Below are positions 23,210-37,220 of a DNA stretch of 64,000 nucleotides, piece by piece; within the stretch, counting starts at the first letter, position 1, and each line of letters starts with the position of its first letter. A model generated the notes under the pieces. The model was not told where the DNA came from. It worked only from the letters and a program-made list of their open reading frames with translations, and ran no database searches. This DNA comes from Thysanoteuthis rhombus (lineage: Eukaryota > Mollusca > Cephalopoda > Oegopsida > Thysanoteuthidae): the NCBI GenBank assembly GCA_963457665.1, contig OY735207.1, forward strand, positions 49,983,054 to 50,047,053, given 5' to 3'. The position numbers and the translations under genes are program-made.

Positions 23210-25520
23210 AATCTGTTGTCACTTCACTTGTTTGCTGGTTTTCTGTCATGCCAAAGTAGACAGGAAGTTTGTACTGCAAATACAAAGATTGGCTGCAGCT
23301 GGTAAACAAGGATCTGCCCTGTGTGTGTGTGTGTTTAGTGGTTTAGGCAAGCAATTGCTGCTTATATTATAACTACTACTACTACTGATGATTTAGTTTT
23401 GATTTCATTCTTTTCCCTCCAATCCTATTGCCTTATTGGTTCAATTATATCAAAGAAACTAGAGTTGTAAAAAATCAATTAAAAAAAAATCAAACTTTGT
23501 TCAAGGTGTGGATTTTTTTTTTCATCCTGCAATAAATGTATTTATCCTAGAATATGTTTGTATAAATTATCCATACGAAAAATATCCTTGGAATTTTTGA
23601 CAGGTCATCGTCATCAGTCTTTTAACGTCTGTCCTTGGACATAGACCTTCCCCAGGATCTGCTACATTTCTCTATCATGGGCGTTGCAGAGCCAGTATTT
23701 TCTGAATTTATCTATCGACTAATGTCTGTGAGAGGAACATAAGAAAGCTGTGGGTCACAAACTTTGAATGGTGAAAATTAATACCGATTCTTCACAAAAT
23801 CTTATGATAACGTTGGCTGGCATTAAATTTTGAAAATGTCCACTTTCTGCTCCTGGTTACACTCTGCATTATGATGATAATGAAAGTTGCTTTCCTTTCT
23901 TTTGATAAATTTGACAGTCGGTAATTACTTTTGGGTTTGGGAATGCTCAAAGATTTTCCTATATGAATTAATGATAATTACTTCACTTTGAGCCATTAGT
24001 ACTTATGGAAGGTTTTTATAGGAACACTCAGCTTTCGGATTGCAGAAGGGGGGGGGCTGTAACAACAACAACTGTGATGGTATTATCATAACAATGATGG
24101 TCATAACGAATGTAATGAAGATAATGTAATCATTCAGATAATAAAAAGGTGTTTCCGCTTTTACTAACCATTTTTCATTTGATTCACTACCCAGCTAATT
24201 TCCCTAGGTTATTTCGTGAGGAGGTTGAGGTAACAAAGAAAGAGACAGAGAAGGGGATTCAAACTATGCCATTGTCCCTGACAATATAGAATATTCAATG
24301 CTATGGTGATGATTTGTAGGGGGGGTTGAGATTTGGTAGGGTCTGAGGAAGGAGGGAGACCCTTAGTATCTTTACTTGAGCCATTAGCAAGTGGGGGAAA
24401 GAAAGCAAGGGAAGAGGAAGATACAAAGTGACAGGTGTGTTGACTTAGTGACTCCTTTTTGTTACTGATACTTTTATTTACTTGTGCGAGTGTGTATGCA
24501 CAGGTATATATTAGTATGCAAATGTGTACGCTGACATGTATATACATTGTCATTATTTTGGAGGGTTGGGTTTATATATGCATGAAGAGTGCTCGATGTT
24601 AGGGATAGAACATTTGTAAATAGGTATACAGGCAAATCAGTGTTTCATAATGACTTAGTATGTGGTCTGTCGATCACATCTGCATGAAACTCTGAGTCAC
24701 CTTGAAGCACTGATTTATCTTGTATATGTATATTTATATATATATGTGTGTGTGTGCGCGCAGAGTTGCAGTTACCCACATAGAAAACACAATCAGTTGA
24801 ATTCAAACCTTGGCTGCTTTTGTTGATTTTGCACTACTGCGTTTGGCAAAGGCATGAATCTACTTCTTCCCTCTGGCTATGGATAAATAGCTGGAGAAAT
24901 GGAGCTCTTTAGTCCTGTAAGTCACTCCATCTTGGGTGTGAGGCTAACCACTCCACCCTGTAAAAACATGCTTGAAATGTGGCCCTATGCTCCACAAGGA
25001 GCTTACTGGAGTAAATGAACATATGTGTATGTACAAATTAGTGCATAGAAATGTGAGTGTGCATGTAAATATGTATCTAATATTTTGTTTTTCTTGTCTT
25101 GCCTTAGAGAAAGAAAACAAGATGCACAGAGCCATTCTTGTTTACATTCGATCTCACCAACCAGCCGCATGTCAGATTAACTTCATTGTCTGTTTGTGTA
25201 ATTATTGGATTGACGATTCTGTTCGGTTATTGATTATTCTGGCTTTGGAATCGGCTGGCCATTCTCTCCAGCCGAAGAAGAAGAAGAAAACAGGAACCTA
25301 ATTTCTATTGCCACGCCCTCCCCTCCAACCCCCACCTCTTTTCTTAAATTATCACATCTCCCTCCCAACCCACCTTCTAACCTGGATTTATTCCCCACCC
25401 TCTCTGTTTACATGAAATGTTTCCATATCTATGATGAATAGCGACTTTTTCTGTTTGTTTCTCTGTCTATAACAATGGACTCCTCCACTTGTGTGTATGT
25501 GTACATAGAAATGTATGATA
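23210..25520. other. AT-rich non-coding stretch
   Basis: Contains a retrotransposon tail (23604) and a short TA/TG microsatellite at 24734-24760. No gene with credible splice context or domain was found; open frames of 109 and 114 codons (24972-25301, 24209-24553) have no supporting features. Confidence 0.5.
23604..23715 (-). mobile_element. Non-LTR retrotransposon ORF2 tail, decayed
   Basis: On the minus strand the frame encodes FRKYWLCNAHDREM, a stop, then QILGKVYVQ and a stop. This matches the end of the better copy at 62404-62725 almost residue for residue. It is the extreme C-terminus and 3' end of an endonuclease/reverse-transcriptase element, 5'-truncated as is usual for LINEs. Confidence 0.6.
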
Positions 25521-26024
25521 TAAATATCTTTGTGTATGTATGTATGTATGGGTATATATATACATATATATAATCACATCATCACATCCCCTCCAAGTCA
25601 CCAATATCTCCTTTCCTACATTATCACACTCCTCCAACTCACCAATATCTCCTTTCGTACTTTATCACTTCTCCAACTCCCCAATATCTCCTTTCGTACA
25701 TCACCACATCTCCTCCAACTCACCAATATCTCCTTTCCTACATTATCACACTCCTCCAACTCCCCAATATCTCCTTTCCTACATTATCACACTCCTCCAA
25801 CTCCCCAATATCTCCTTTCCTACATTATCACACTCCTCCAACTCCCCAATATCTCCTTTCCTACATTATCACACTCCTCCAACTCCCCAATATCTCCTTT
25901 CCTACATTATCACACTCCTCCAACTCCCCAATATCTCCTTTCCTACATTATCACACTCCTCCAACTCCCCAATATCTCCTTTCCTACATTATCACACTCC
26001 TCCAACTCCCCAATATCTCCTTTC

Positions 26025-28817
26025 CTACATTATCACACTCCTCCAACTCACCAACATCTCCTTTCCTTCATTATCACATCTCCTCCAACTCACCAACATC
26101 TCCTTTCCTACATTATCACATCTCCTCCAACTCACCAATATCTCCTTTCCTACATTATCACATCTCGTCCAACTCACTGATATCTCCTTTCCTACATCAT
26201 CACATCTCCTCCAACTCACCGATATCTCCTTTCCTACATTATCACATCTCCTCCAACTCACCGATATCTCCTTTCCTACATTATCACATCTCCTCCAACT
26301 CACCAACATCTCCTTTCCTACATTATCACATCTCCTCCAACTCACCAACATCTCCTTTCCTACATTATCACATCTCGTCCAACTCACTGATATCTCCTTT
26401 CCTACATTATCACATCTCCTCCAACTCACCGATATCTCCTTTCCTACATTATCACATCTCCTCCAACTCACCGATATCTCCTTTCCTACATTATCACATC
26501 TCCTCCAACTGACCGATATCTCCTTTCCTACATTATCACATCTCCTCCAACTGACCAACATCTCCTTTCCTACATTATCACATCTCGTCCAACTCACTGA
26601 TATCTCCTTTCCTACATTATCACATCTCCTCCAACTCACCAACATCTCCTTTCCTACATTATCACATCTCCTCCAACTCACCAACATCTCCTTTCCTACA
26701 TTATCACATCTCCTCCAACTCACCAACATCTCCTTTCCTACATTATCACATCTCGTCCAACTCACTGATATCTCCTTTCCTACATTATCACATCTCCTCC
26801 AACTCACCGATATCTCCTTTCCTACATTATCACATCTCCTCCAACTCACCGATATCTCCTTTCCTACATTATCCCATCTCCTCAAACTCACCAACATCTC
26901 CTTTCCTACATTATCACATCTCCTCCAACTCACCAACATCTCCTTTCCTACATTATCACATCTCCTCCAACTCACCAACATCTCCTTTCCTACATTATCA
27001 CATCTCGTCCAACTCACTGATATCTCCTTTCCTACATTATCACATCTCGTCCAACTCACCGATATCTCCTTTCCTACATTATCACATCTCCTCCAACTCA
27101 CCGATATCTCCTTTCCTACATTATCACACATCCTCCAACTCACCAACATCTCCTTTCCTACATTATCACATCTCCTCCAACTCACCGATATCTCCTTTCC
27201 TACATTATCACATCTCCTCCAACTCACCAACATCTCCTTTCCTACATTATCACATCTCTTCCAACTCACCAACATCTCCTTTCCTACATCATCACATCTC
27301 GTCCAACTCACTGATATCTCCTTTCCTACATTATCACATCTCGTCCAACTCACCGATATCTCCTTTCCTACATTATCACATCTCCTCCAACTCACCGATA
27401 TCTCCTTTCCTACATTATCACATCTCCTCCAACTCACCAACATCTCCTTTCCTACATTATCACATCTCCTCCAACTCACTGATATCTCCTTTCCTACATC
27501 ATCACATCTCCTCCAACTCACCGATATCTCCTTTCCTACATTATCACATCTCCTCCAACTCACCGATATCTCCTTTCCTACATTATCACATCTCCTCCAA
27601 CTCACCAACATCTCCTTTCCTACATTATCACATCTCCTCCAACTCACCAACATCTCCTTTCCTACATTATCACATCTCGTCCAACTCACTGATATCTCCT
27701 TTCCTACATTATCACATCTCCTCCAACTCACCGATATCTCCTTTCCTACATTATCACATCTCCTCCAACTCACCGATATCTCCTTTCCTACATTATCACA
27801 TCTCCTCCAACTGACCAACATCTCCTTTCCTACATTATCACATCTCGTCCAACTCACTGATATCTCCTTTCCTACATTATCACATCTCCTCCAACTCACC
27901 AACATCTCCTTTCCTACATTATCACATCTCCTCCAACTCACCAACATCTCCTTTCCTACATTATCACATCTCCTCCAACTCACCAACATCTCCTTTCCTA
28001 CATTATCACATCTCGTCCAACTCACTGATATCTCCTTTCCTACATTATCACATCTCCTCCAACTCACCGATATCTCCTTTCCTACATTATCACATCTCCT
28101 CCAACTCACCGATATCTCCTTTCCTACATTATCACATCTCCTCCAACTCACCGATATCTCCTTTCCTACATTATCCCATCTCCTCAAACTCACCAACATC
28201 TCCTTTCCTACATTATCACATCTCCTCCAACTCACCAACATCTCCTTTCCTACATTATCACATCTCCTCCAACTCACCAACATCTCCTTTCCTACATTAT
28301 CACATCTCGTCCAACTCACTGATATCTCCTTTCCTACATTATCACATCTCGTCCAACTCACCGATATCTCCTTTCCTACATTATCACATCTCCTCCAACT
28401 CACCGATATCTCCTTTCCTACATTATCATACATCCTCCAACTCACCAACATCTCCTTTCCTACATTATCACATCTCCTCCAACTCACCGATATCTCCTTT
28501 CCTACATTATCACATCTCCTCCAACTCACCAACATCTCCTTTCCTACATTATCACATCTCTTCCAACTCACCAACATCTCCTTTCCTACATCATCACATC
28601 TCGTCCAACTCACTGATATCTCCTTTCCTACATTATCACATCTCGTCCAACTCACCGATATCTCCTTTCCTACATTATCACATCTCCTCCAACTCACCGA
28701 TATCTCCTTTCCTACATTATCACATCTCCTCCAACTCACCAACATCTCCTTTCCTACATTATCACATCTCCTCCAACTCACCAATATCTCCTTTCCTACA
28801 TTATCACACTCCTCCAA
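26025..28817. repeat. 42-bp run 1 of the large array
   Basis: An uninterrupted in-phase run of 42-bp units. Within it a rare variant (ATCCCATCTCCTCAAACTC) occurs at 26871 and again at 28173, exactly 1,302 bp or 31 units apart. The order of neighbouring variants is also shared, so a 31-unit segment has been duplicated. Confidence 0.85.
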
Positions 28818-30075
28818 CTCACCAACATCTCCTTTCCGACATTATCACATCTCCTCCAACTCACCGATATCTCATTTCCTACATTATCACACTCCTCCAA
28901 GTCACCGATATCTCCTTTCCTATATTATCATACTCCTCCAACTCACCGATATCTCCTTTCCTACATTATCACACTCCTCCAACTCCCCAATATCTCCTTT
29001 CCTACATTATCACACTCCTCCAACTCACCAACATCTCCTTTCCTTCATTATCACATCTCCTCCAACTCACCAACATCTCCTTTCCTACATTATCACATCT
29101 CCTCCAACTCACCAACATCTCCTTTCCTACATTATCACATCTCCTCCAACTCACCAACATCTCCTTTCCTACATTATCACATCTCGTCCAACTCACCGAT
29201 ATCTCCTTTCCTATATTATCATACTCCTCCAACTCACCGATATCTCCTTTCCTACATTATCACACTCCTCCAAGTCACCGATATCTCCTTTCCTACATTA
29301 TCACACTCCTCCAACTCACCAACATCTCCTTTCCTTCATTATCACATCTCCTCCAACTCACCAACATCTCCTTTCCTACATTATCACATCTCCTCCAACT
29401 CACCAACATCTCCTTTCCTACATTATCACATCTCCTCCAACTCACCAACATCTCCTTTCCTACATTATCACATCTCGTCCAACTCACTGATATCTCCTTT
29501 CCTACATTATCACATCTCCTCCAACTCACCGATATCTCCTTTCCTACGTTATCACACTCCTCCAACTCCCCAATATCTCCTTTCCTACATTATCACACTC
29601 CTCCAACTCCCCAATATCTCCTTTCCTACATTATCACACTCCTCCAACTCCCCAATATCTCCTTTCCTACATTATCACACTCCTCCAACTCACCAATATC
29701 TCCTTTCGTACTTTATCACTTCTCCAACTCCCCAATATCTCCTTTCGTACATCACCACATCTCCTCCAACTCACCAATATCTCCTTTCCTACATTATCAC
29801 ACTCCTCCAACTCCCCAATATCTCCTTTCCTACATTATCACACTCCTCCAACTCCCCAATATCTCCTTTCCTACATTATCACACTCCTCCAACTCCCCAA
29901 TATCTCCTTTCCTACATTATCACACTCCTCCAACTCCCCAATATCTCCTTTCCTACATTATCACACTCCTCCAACTCCCCAATATCTCCTTTCCTACATT
30001 ATCACACTCCTCCAACTCCCCAATATCTCCTTTCCTACATTATCACACTCCTCCAACTCCCCAATATCTCCTTTC

Positions 30076-32742
30076 CTACATTATCACACTCCTCCAACTC
30101 ACCAACATCTCCTTTCCTACATTATCACATCTCCTCCAACTCACCAATATCTCCTTTCCTACATTATCACATCTCGTCCAACTCACTGATATCTCCTTTC
30201 CTACATCATCACATCTCCTCCAACTCACCGATATCTCCTTTCCTACATTATCACATCTCCTCCAACTCACCGATATCTCCTTTCCTACATTATCACATCT
30301 CCTCCAACTCACCAACATCTCCTTTCCTACATTATCACATCTCCTCCAACTCACCAACATCTCCTTTCCTACATTATCACATCTCGTCCAACTCACTGAT
30401 ATCTCCTTTCCTACATTATCACATCTCCTCCAACTCACCGATATCTCCTTTCCTACATTATCACATCTCCTCCAACTCACCGATATCTCCTTTCCTACAT
30501 TATCACATCTCCTCCAACTGACCAACATCTCCTTTCCTACATTATCACATCTCGTCCAACTCACTGATATCTCCTTTCCTACATTATCACATCTCCTCCA
30601 ACTCACCAACATCTCCTTTCCTACATTATCACATCTCCTCCAACTCACCAACATCTCCTTTCCTACATTATCACATCTCCTCCAACTCACCAACATCTCC
30701 TTTCCTACATTATCACATCTCGTCCAACTCACTGATATCTCCTTTCCTACATTATCACATCTCCTCCAACTCACCGATATCTCCTTTCCTACATTATCAC
30801 ATCTCCTCCAACTCACCGATATCTCCTTTCCTACATTATCCCATCTCCTCAAACTCACCAACATCTCCTTTCCTACATTATCACATCTCCTCCAACTCAC
30901 CAACATCTCCTTTCCTACATTATCACATCTCCTCCAACTCACCAACATCTCCTTTCCTACATTATCACATCTCGTCCAACTCACTGATATCTCCTTTCCT
31001 ACATTATCACATCTCGTCCAACTCACCGATATCTCCTTTCCTACATTATCACATCTCCTCCAACTCACCGATATCTCCTTTCCTACATTATCACACATCC
31101 TCCAACTCACCAACATCTCCTTTCCTACATTATCACATCTCCTCCAACTCACCGATATCTCCTTTCCTACATTATCACATCTCCTCCAACTCACCAACAT
31201 CTCCTTTCCTACATTATCACATCTCTTCCAACTCACCAACATCTCCTTTCCTACATCATCACATCTCGTCCAACTCACTGATATCTCCTTTCCTACATTA
31301 TCACATCTCGTCCAACTCACCGATATCTCCTTTCCTACATTATCACATCTCCTCCAACTCACCGATATCTCCTTTCCTACATTATCACATCTCCTCCAAC
31401 TCACCAACATCTCCTTTCCTACATTATCACATCTCCTCCAACTCACTGATATCTCCTTTCCTACATTATCACATCTCCTCCAACTCACCAACATCTCCTT
31501 TCCTACATTATCACATCTCCTCCAACTCACCGATATCTCCTTTCCTACATTATCACATCTCCTCCAACTCACCAACATCTCCTTTCCTACATTATCACAT
31601 CTCCTCCAACTCACCAACATCTCCTTTCCTACATTATCACATCTCGTCCAACTCACTGATATCTCCTTTCCTACATTATCACATCTCCTCCAACTCACCG
31701 ATATCTCCTTTCCTACATTATCACATCTCCTCCAACTCACCGATATCTCCTTTCCTACATTATCACATCTCCTCCAACTGACCAACATCTCCTTTCCTAC
31801 ATTATCACATCTCGTCCAACTCACTGATATCTCCTTTCCTACATTATCACATCTCCTCCAACTCACCAACATCTCCTTTCCTACATTATCACATCTCCTC
31901 CAACTCACCAACATCTCCTTTCCTACATTATCACATCTCCTCCAACTCACCAACATCTCCTTTCCTACATTATCACATCTCGTCCAACTCACTGATATCT
32001 CCTTTCCTACATTATCACATCTCCTCCAACTCACCGATATCTCCTTTCCTACATTATCACATCTCCTCCAACTCACCGATATCTCCTTTCCTACATTATC
32101 CCATCTCCTCAAACTCACCAACATCTCCTTTCCTACATTATCACATCTCCTCCAACTCACCAACATCTCCTTTCCTACATTATCACATCTCCTCCAACTC
32201 ACCAACATCTCCTTTCCTACATTATCACATCTCGTCCAACTCACTGATATCTCCTTTCCTACATTATCACATCTCGTCCAACTCACCGATATCTCCTTTC
32301 CTACATTATCACATCTCCTCCAACTCACCGATATCTCCTTTCCTACATTATCACACATCCTCCAACTCACCAACATCTCCTTTCCTACATTATCACATCT
32401 CCTCCAACTCACCGATATCTCCTTTCCTACATTATCACATCTCCTCCAACTCACCAACATCTCCTTTCCTACATTATCACATCTCTTCCAACTCACCAAC
32501 ATCTCCTTTCCTACATCATCACATCTCGTCCAACTCACTGATATCTCCTTTCCTACATTATCACATCTCGTCCAACTCACCGATATCTCCTTTCCTACAT
32601 TATCACATCTCCTCCAACTCACCGATATCTCCTTTCCTACATTATCACATCTCCTCCAACTCACCAACATCTCCTTTCCTACATTATCACATCTCCTCCA
32701 ACTCACCAATATCTCCTTTCCTACATTATCACACTCCTCCAA
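30076..32742. repeat. 42-bp run 2, duplicate of run 1
   Basis: Its right end and the following 748 bp (to 33490) repeat 28817-29565 at an offset of 3,925 bp, with frame-shift points at the same relative positions. The ATCCCATCTCCTCAAACTC variant recurs at 30838 and 32098, 1,260 bp or 30 units apart, one unit less than in run 1. Confidence 0.85.
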
Positions 32743-34805
32743 CTCACCAACATCTCCTTTCCGACATTATCACATCTCCTCCAACTCACCGATATCTCAT
32801 TTCCTACATTATCACACTCCTCCAAGTCACCGATATCTCCTTTCCTATATTATCATACTCCTCCAACTCACCGATATCTCCTTTCCTACATTATCACACT
32901 CCTCCAACTCCCCAATATCTCCTTTCCTACATTATCACACTCCTCCAACTCACCAACATCTCCTTTCCTTCATTATCACATCTCCTCCAACTCACCAACA
33001 TCTCCTTTCCTACATTATCACATCTCCTCCAACTCACCAACATCTCCTTTCCTACATTATCACATCTCCTCCAACTCACCAACATCTCCTTTCCTACATT
33101 ATCACATCTCGTCCAACTCACCGATATCTCCTTTCCTATATTATCATACTCCTCCAACTCACCGATATCTCCTTTCCTACATTATCACACTCCTCCAAGT
33201 CACCGATATCTCCTTTCCTACATTATCACACTCCTCCAACTCACCAACATCTCCTTTCCTTCATTATCACATCTCCTCCAACTCACCAACATCTCCTTTC
33301 CTACATTATCACATCTCCTCCAACTCACCAACATCTCCTTTCCTACATTATCACATCTCCTCCAACTCACCAACATCTCCTTTCCTACATTATCACATCT
33401 CGTCCAACTCACTGATATCTCCTTTCCTACATTATCACATCTCCTCCAACTCACCGATATCTCCTTTCCTACGTTATCACACTCCTCCAACTCCCCAATA
33501 TCTCCTTTCCTACATTATCACACTCCTCCAACTCCCCAATATCTCCTTTCCTACATTATCACACTCCTCCAACTCCCCAATATCTCCTTTCCTACATTAT
33601 CACACTCCTCCAACTCACCAACATCTCCTTTCCTTCATTATCACATCTCCTCCAACTCACCAACATCTCCTTTCCTACATTATCACATCTCCTCCAACTC
33701 ACCAACATCTCCTTTCCTACATTATCACATCTCCTCCAACTCACCAACATCTCCTTTCCTACATTATCACATCTCGTCCAACTCACTGATATCTCCTTTC
33801 CTACATTATCACATCTCCTCCAACTCACCGATATCTCCTTTCCTACATTATCACATCTCCTCCAACTCACCGATATCTCCTTTCCTACATTATCACATCT
33901 CCTCCAACTCACCAACATCTCCTTTCCTACATTATCACATCTCCTCCAACTCACCAACATCTCCTTTCCTACATTATCACATCTCGTCCAACTCACTGAT
34001 ATCTCCTTTCCTACATTATCACATCTCCTCCAACTCACCGATATCTCCTTTCCTACATTATCACATCTCCTCCAACTCACCGATATCTCCTTTCCTACAT
34101 TATCACATCTCCTCCAACTCACCAACATCTCCTTTCCTACATTATCACATCTCGTCCAACTCACTGATATCTCCTTTCCTACATTATCACATCTCCTCCA
34201 ACTCACCAACATCTCCTTTCCTACATTATCACATCTCGTCCAACTCACCAACATCTCCTTTCCTACATTATCACATCTCCTCCAACTCACCAACATCTCC
34301 TTTCCTACATTATCACATCTCGTCCAACTCACCAACATCTCCTTTCCTACATTATCACATCTCCTCCAACTCACCAATATCTCCTTTCCTACATTATCAC
34401 ATCTCCTCCAACTCACCAACATCTCCTTTCCTACATTATCACATCTCGTCCAACTCACTGATATCTCCTTTCCTACATTATCACATCTCGTCCAACTCAC
34501 CGATATCTCCTTTCCTACATTATCACATCTCCTCCAACTCACCGATATCTCCTTTCCTACATTATCACATCTCCTCCAACTCACCAACATCTCCTTTCCT
34601 ACATTATCACATCTCCTCCAACTCACCAATATCTCCTTTCCTACATTATCACACTCCTCCAACTCACCAACATCTCCTTTCTGACATTATCACATCTCCT
34701 CCAACTCACCGATATCTCATTTCCTACATTATCACACTCCTCCAAGTCACCGATATCTCCTTTCCTATATTATCATACTCCTCCAACTCACCGATATCTC
34801 CTTTC

Positions 34806-37220
34806 CTAACTTATCACACTCCTCCAACTCACCAACATCTCCTTTCCTACATTATCACATCTCCTCCAACTCACCAACATCTCCTTTCCTACATTATCAC
34901 ATCTCCTCCAACTCACCAACATCTCCTTTCCTACATTATCACATCTCGTCCAACTCACTGATATCTCCTTTCCTACATTATCACATCTCCTCCAACTCAC
35001 CGATATCTCCTTTCCTACATTATCACATCTCCTCCAACTCACCGATATCTCCTTTCCTACATTATCCCATCTCCTCCAACTCACCAACATCTCCTTTCCT
35101 ACATTATCACATCTCCTCCAACTCACCAACATCTCCTTTCCTACATTATCACATCTCCTCCAACTCACCAACATCTCCTTTCCTACATTATCACATCTCG
35201 TCCAACTCACTGATATCTCCTTTCCTACATTATCACATCTCGTCCAACTCACCGATATCTCTTTTCCTACATTATCACATCTCCTCCAACTCACCGATAT
35301 CTCCTTTCCTACATTATCACACATCCTCCAACTCACCAACATCTCCTTTCCTACATTATCACATCTCCTCCAACTCACCGATATCTCCTTTCCTACATTA
35401 TCACATCTCCTCCAACTCACCAACATCTCCTTTCCTACATTATCACATCTCTTCCAACTCACCAACATCTCCTTTCCTACATCATCACATCTCGTCCAAC
35501 TCACTGATATCTCCTTTCCTACATTATCACATCTCCTCCAACTCACCAACATCTCCTTTCCTACATTATCACATCTCGTCCAACTCACTGATATCTCCTT
35601 TCCTACATTATCACATCTCCTCCAACTCACCAACATCTCCTTTCCTACATTATCACATCTCCTCCAACTCACCAACATCTCCTTTCCTACATTATCACAT
35701 CTCCTCCAACTCACCAACATCTCCTTTCCTACATTATCACATCTCGTCCAACTCACTGATATCTCCTTTCCTACATTATCACATCTCCTCCAACTCACCG
35801 ATATCTCCTTTCCTACATTATCACATCTCCTCCAACTCACCGATATCTCCTTTCCTACATTATCCCATCTCCTCCAACTCACCAACATCTCCTTTCCTAC
35901 ATTATCACATCTCCTCCAACTCACCAACATCTCCTTTCCTACATTATCACATCTCCTCCAACTCACCAACATCTCCTTTCCTACATTATCACATCTCGTC
36001 CAACTCACTGATATCTCCTTTCCTACATTATCACATCTCGTCCAACTCACCGATATCTCCTTTCCTACATTATCACATCTCCTCCAACTCACCGATATCT
36101 CCTTTCCTACATTATCACACATCCTCCAATTCACCAACATCTCCTTTCCTACATTATCACATCTCCTCCAACTCACCGATATCTCCTTTCCTACATTATC
36201 ACATCTCCTCCAACTCACCAACATCTCCTTTCCTACATTATCACATCTCTTCCAACTCACCAACATCTCCTTTCCTACATCATCACATCTCGTCCAACTC
36301 ACTGATATCTCCTTTCCTACATTATCACATCTCGTCCAACTCACCGATATCTCCTTTCCTACATTATCACATCTCGTCCAACTCACCGATATCTCCTTTC
36401 CTACATTATCACATCTCCTCCAACTCACCAACATCTCCTTTCCTACATTATCACATCTCCTCCAACTCACCAACATCTCCTTTCCGACATTATCACATCT
36501 CCTCCAACTCACCGATATCTCATTTCCTACATTATCACATCTCCTCCAACTCACCAACATCTCCTTTCCTACATTATCACATCTCCTCCAACTCACCAAC
36601 ATCTCCTTTCCTACATTATCACATCTCTTCCAACTCACCAACATCTCCTTTCCTACATTATCACATCTCTTCCAACTCACCAACATCTCCTTTCCTACAT
36701 CATCACATCTCGTCCAACTCACTGATATCTCCTTTCCTACATTATCACATCTCCTCCAACTCACCAACATCTCCTTTCCTACATTATCACATCTCCTCCA
36801 ACTCACCAACATCTCCTTTCCGACATTATCACATCTCCTCCAACTCACCGATATCTCATTTCCTACATTATCACATCTCCTCCAACTCACCAACATCTCC
36901 TTTCCTACATTATCACATCTCCTCCAACTCACCAACATCTCCTTTCCTACATTATCACATCTCCTCCAACTCACCAACATCTCCTTTCCTACATTATCAC
37001 ATCTCTTCCAACTCACCAACATCTCCTTTCCTACATCATCACATCTCGTCCAACTCACTGATATCTCCTTTCCTACATTATCACATCTCGTCCAACTCAC
37101 CGATATCTCCTTTCCTACATTATCACATCTCGTCCAACTCACCGATATCTCCTTTCCTACATTATCACATCTCCTCCAACTCACCAATATCTCCTTTCCT
37201 ACATTATCACACTCCTCCAA
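34806..37220. repeat. 42-bp run 4 with a 19-unit internal duplication
   Basis: The right end plus the following 748 bp (to 37968) again repeat the 28817-29565 pattern, at +4,478 bp from run 2. Inside the run a variant unit with ATCCCATCTCCTCCAAC recurs at 35064 and 35862, 798 bp or 19 units apart. Confidence 0.8.

Noticed and set aside
25540-29490. 1,316-codon repeat protein on plus; 930-codon protein on minus
   Set aside because: Frames exist on both strands because the 42-bp unit has no stops. There is no start context, splice signal or non-repeat domain, and 41-bp units break phase.
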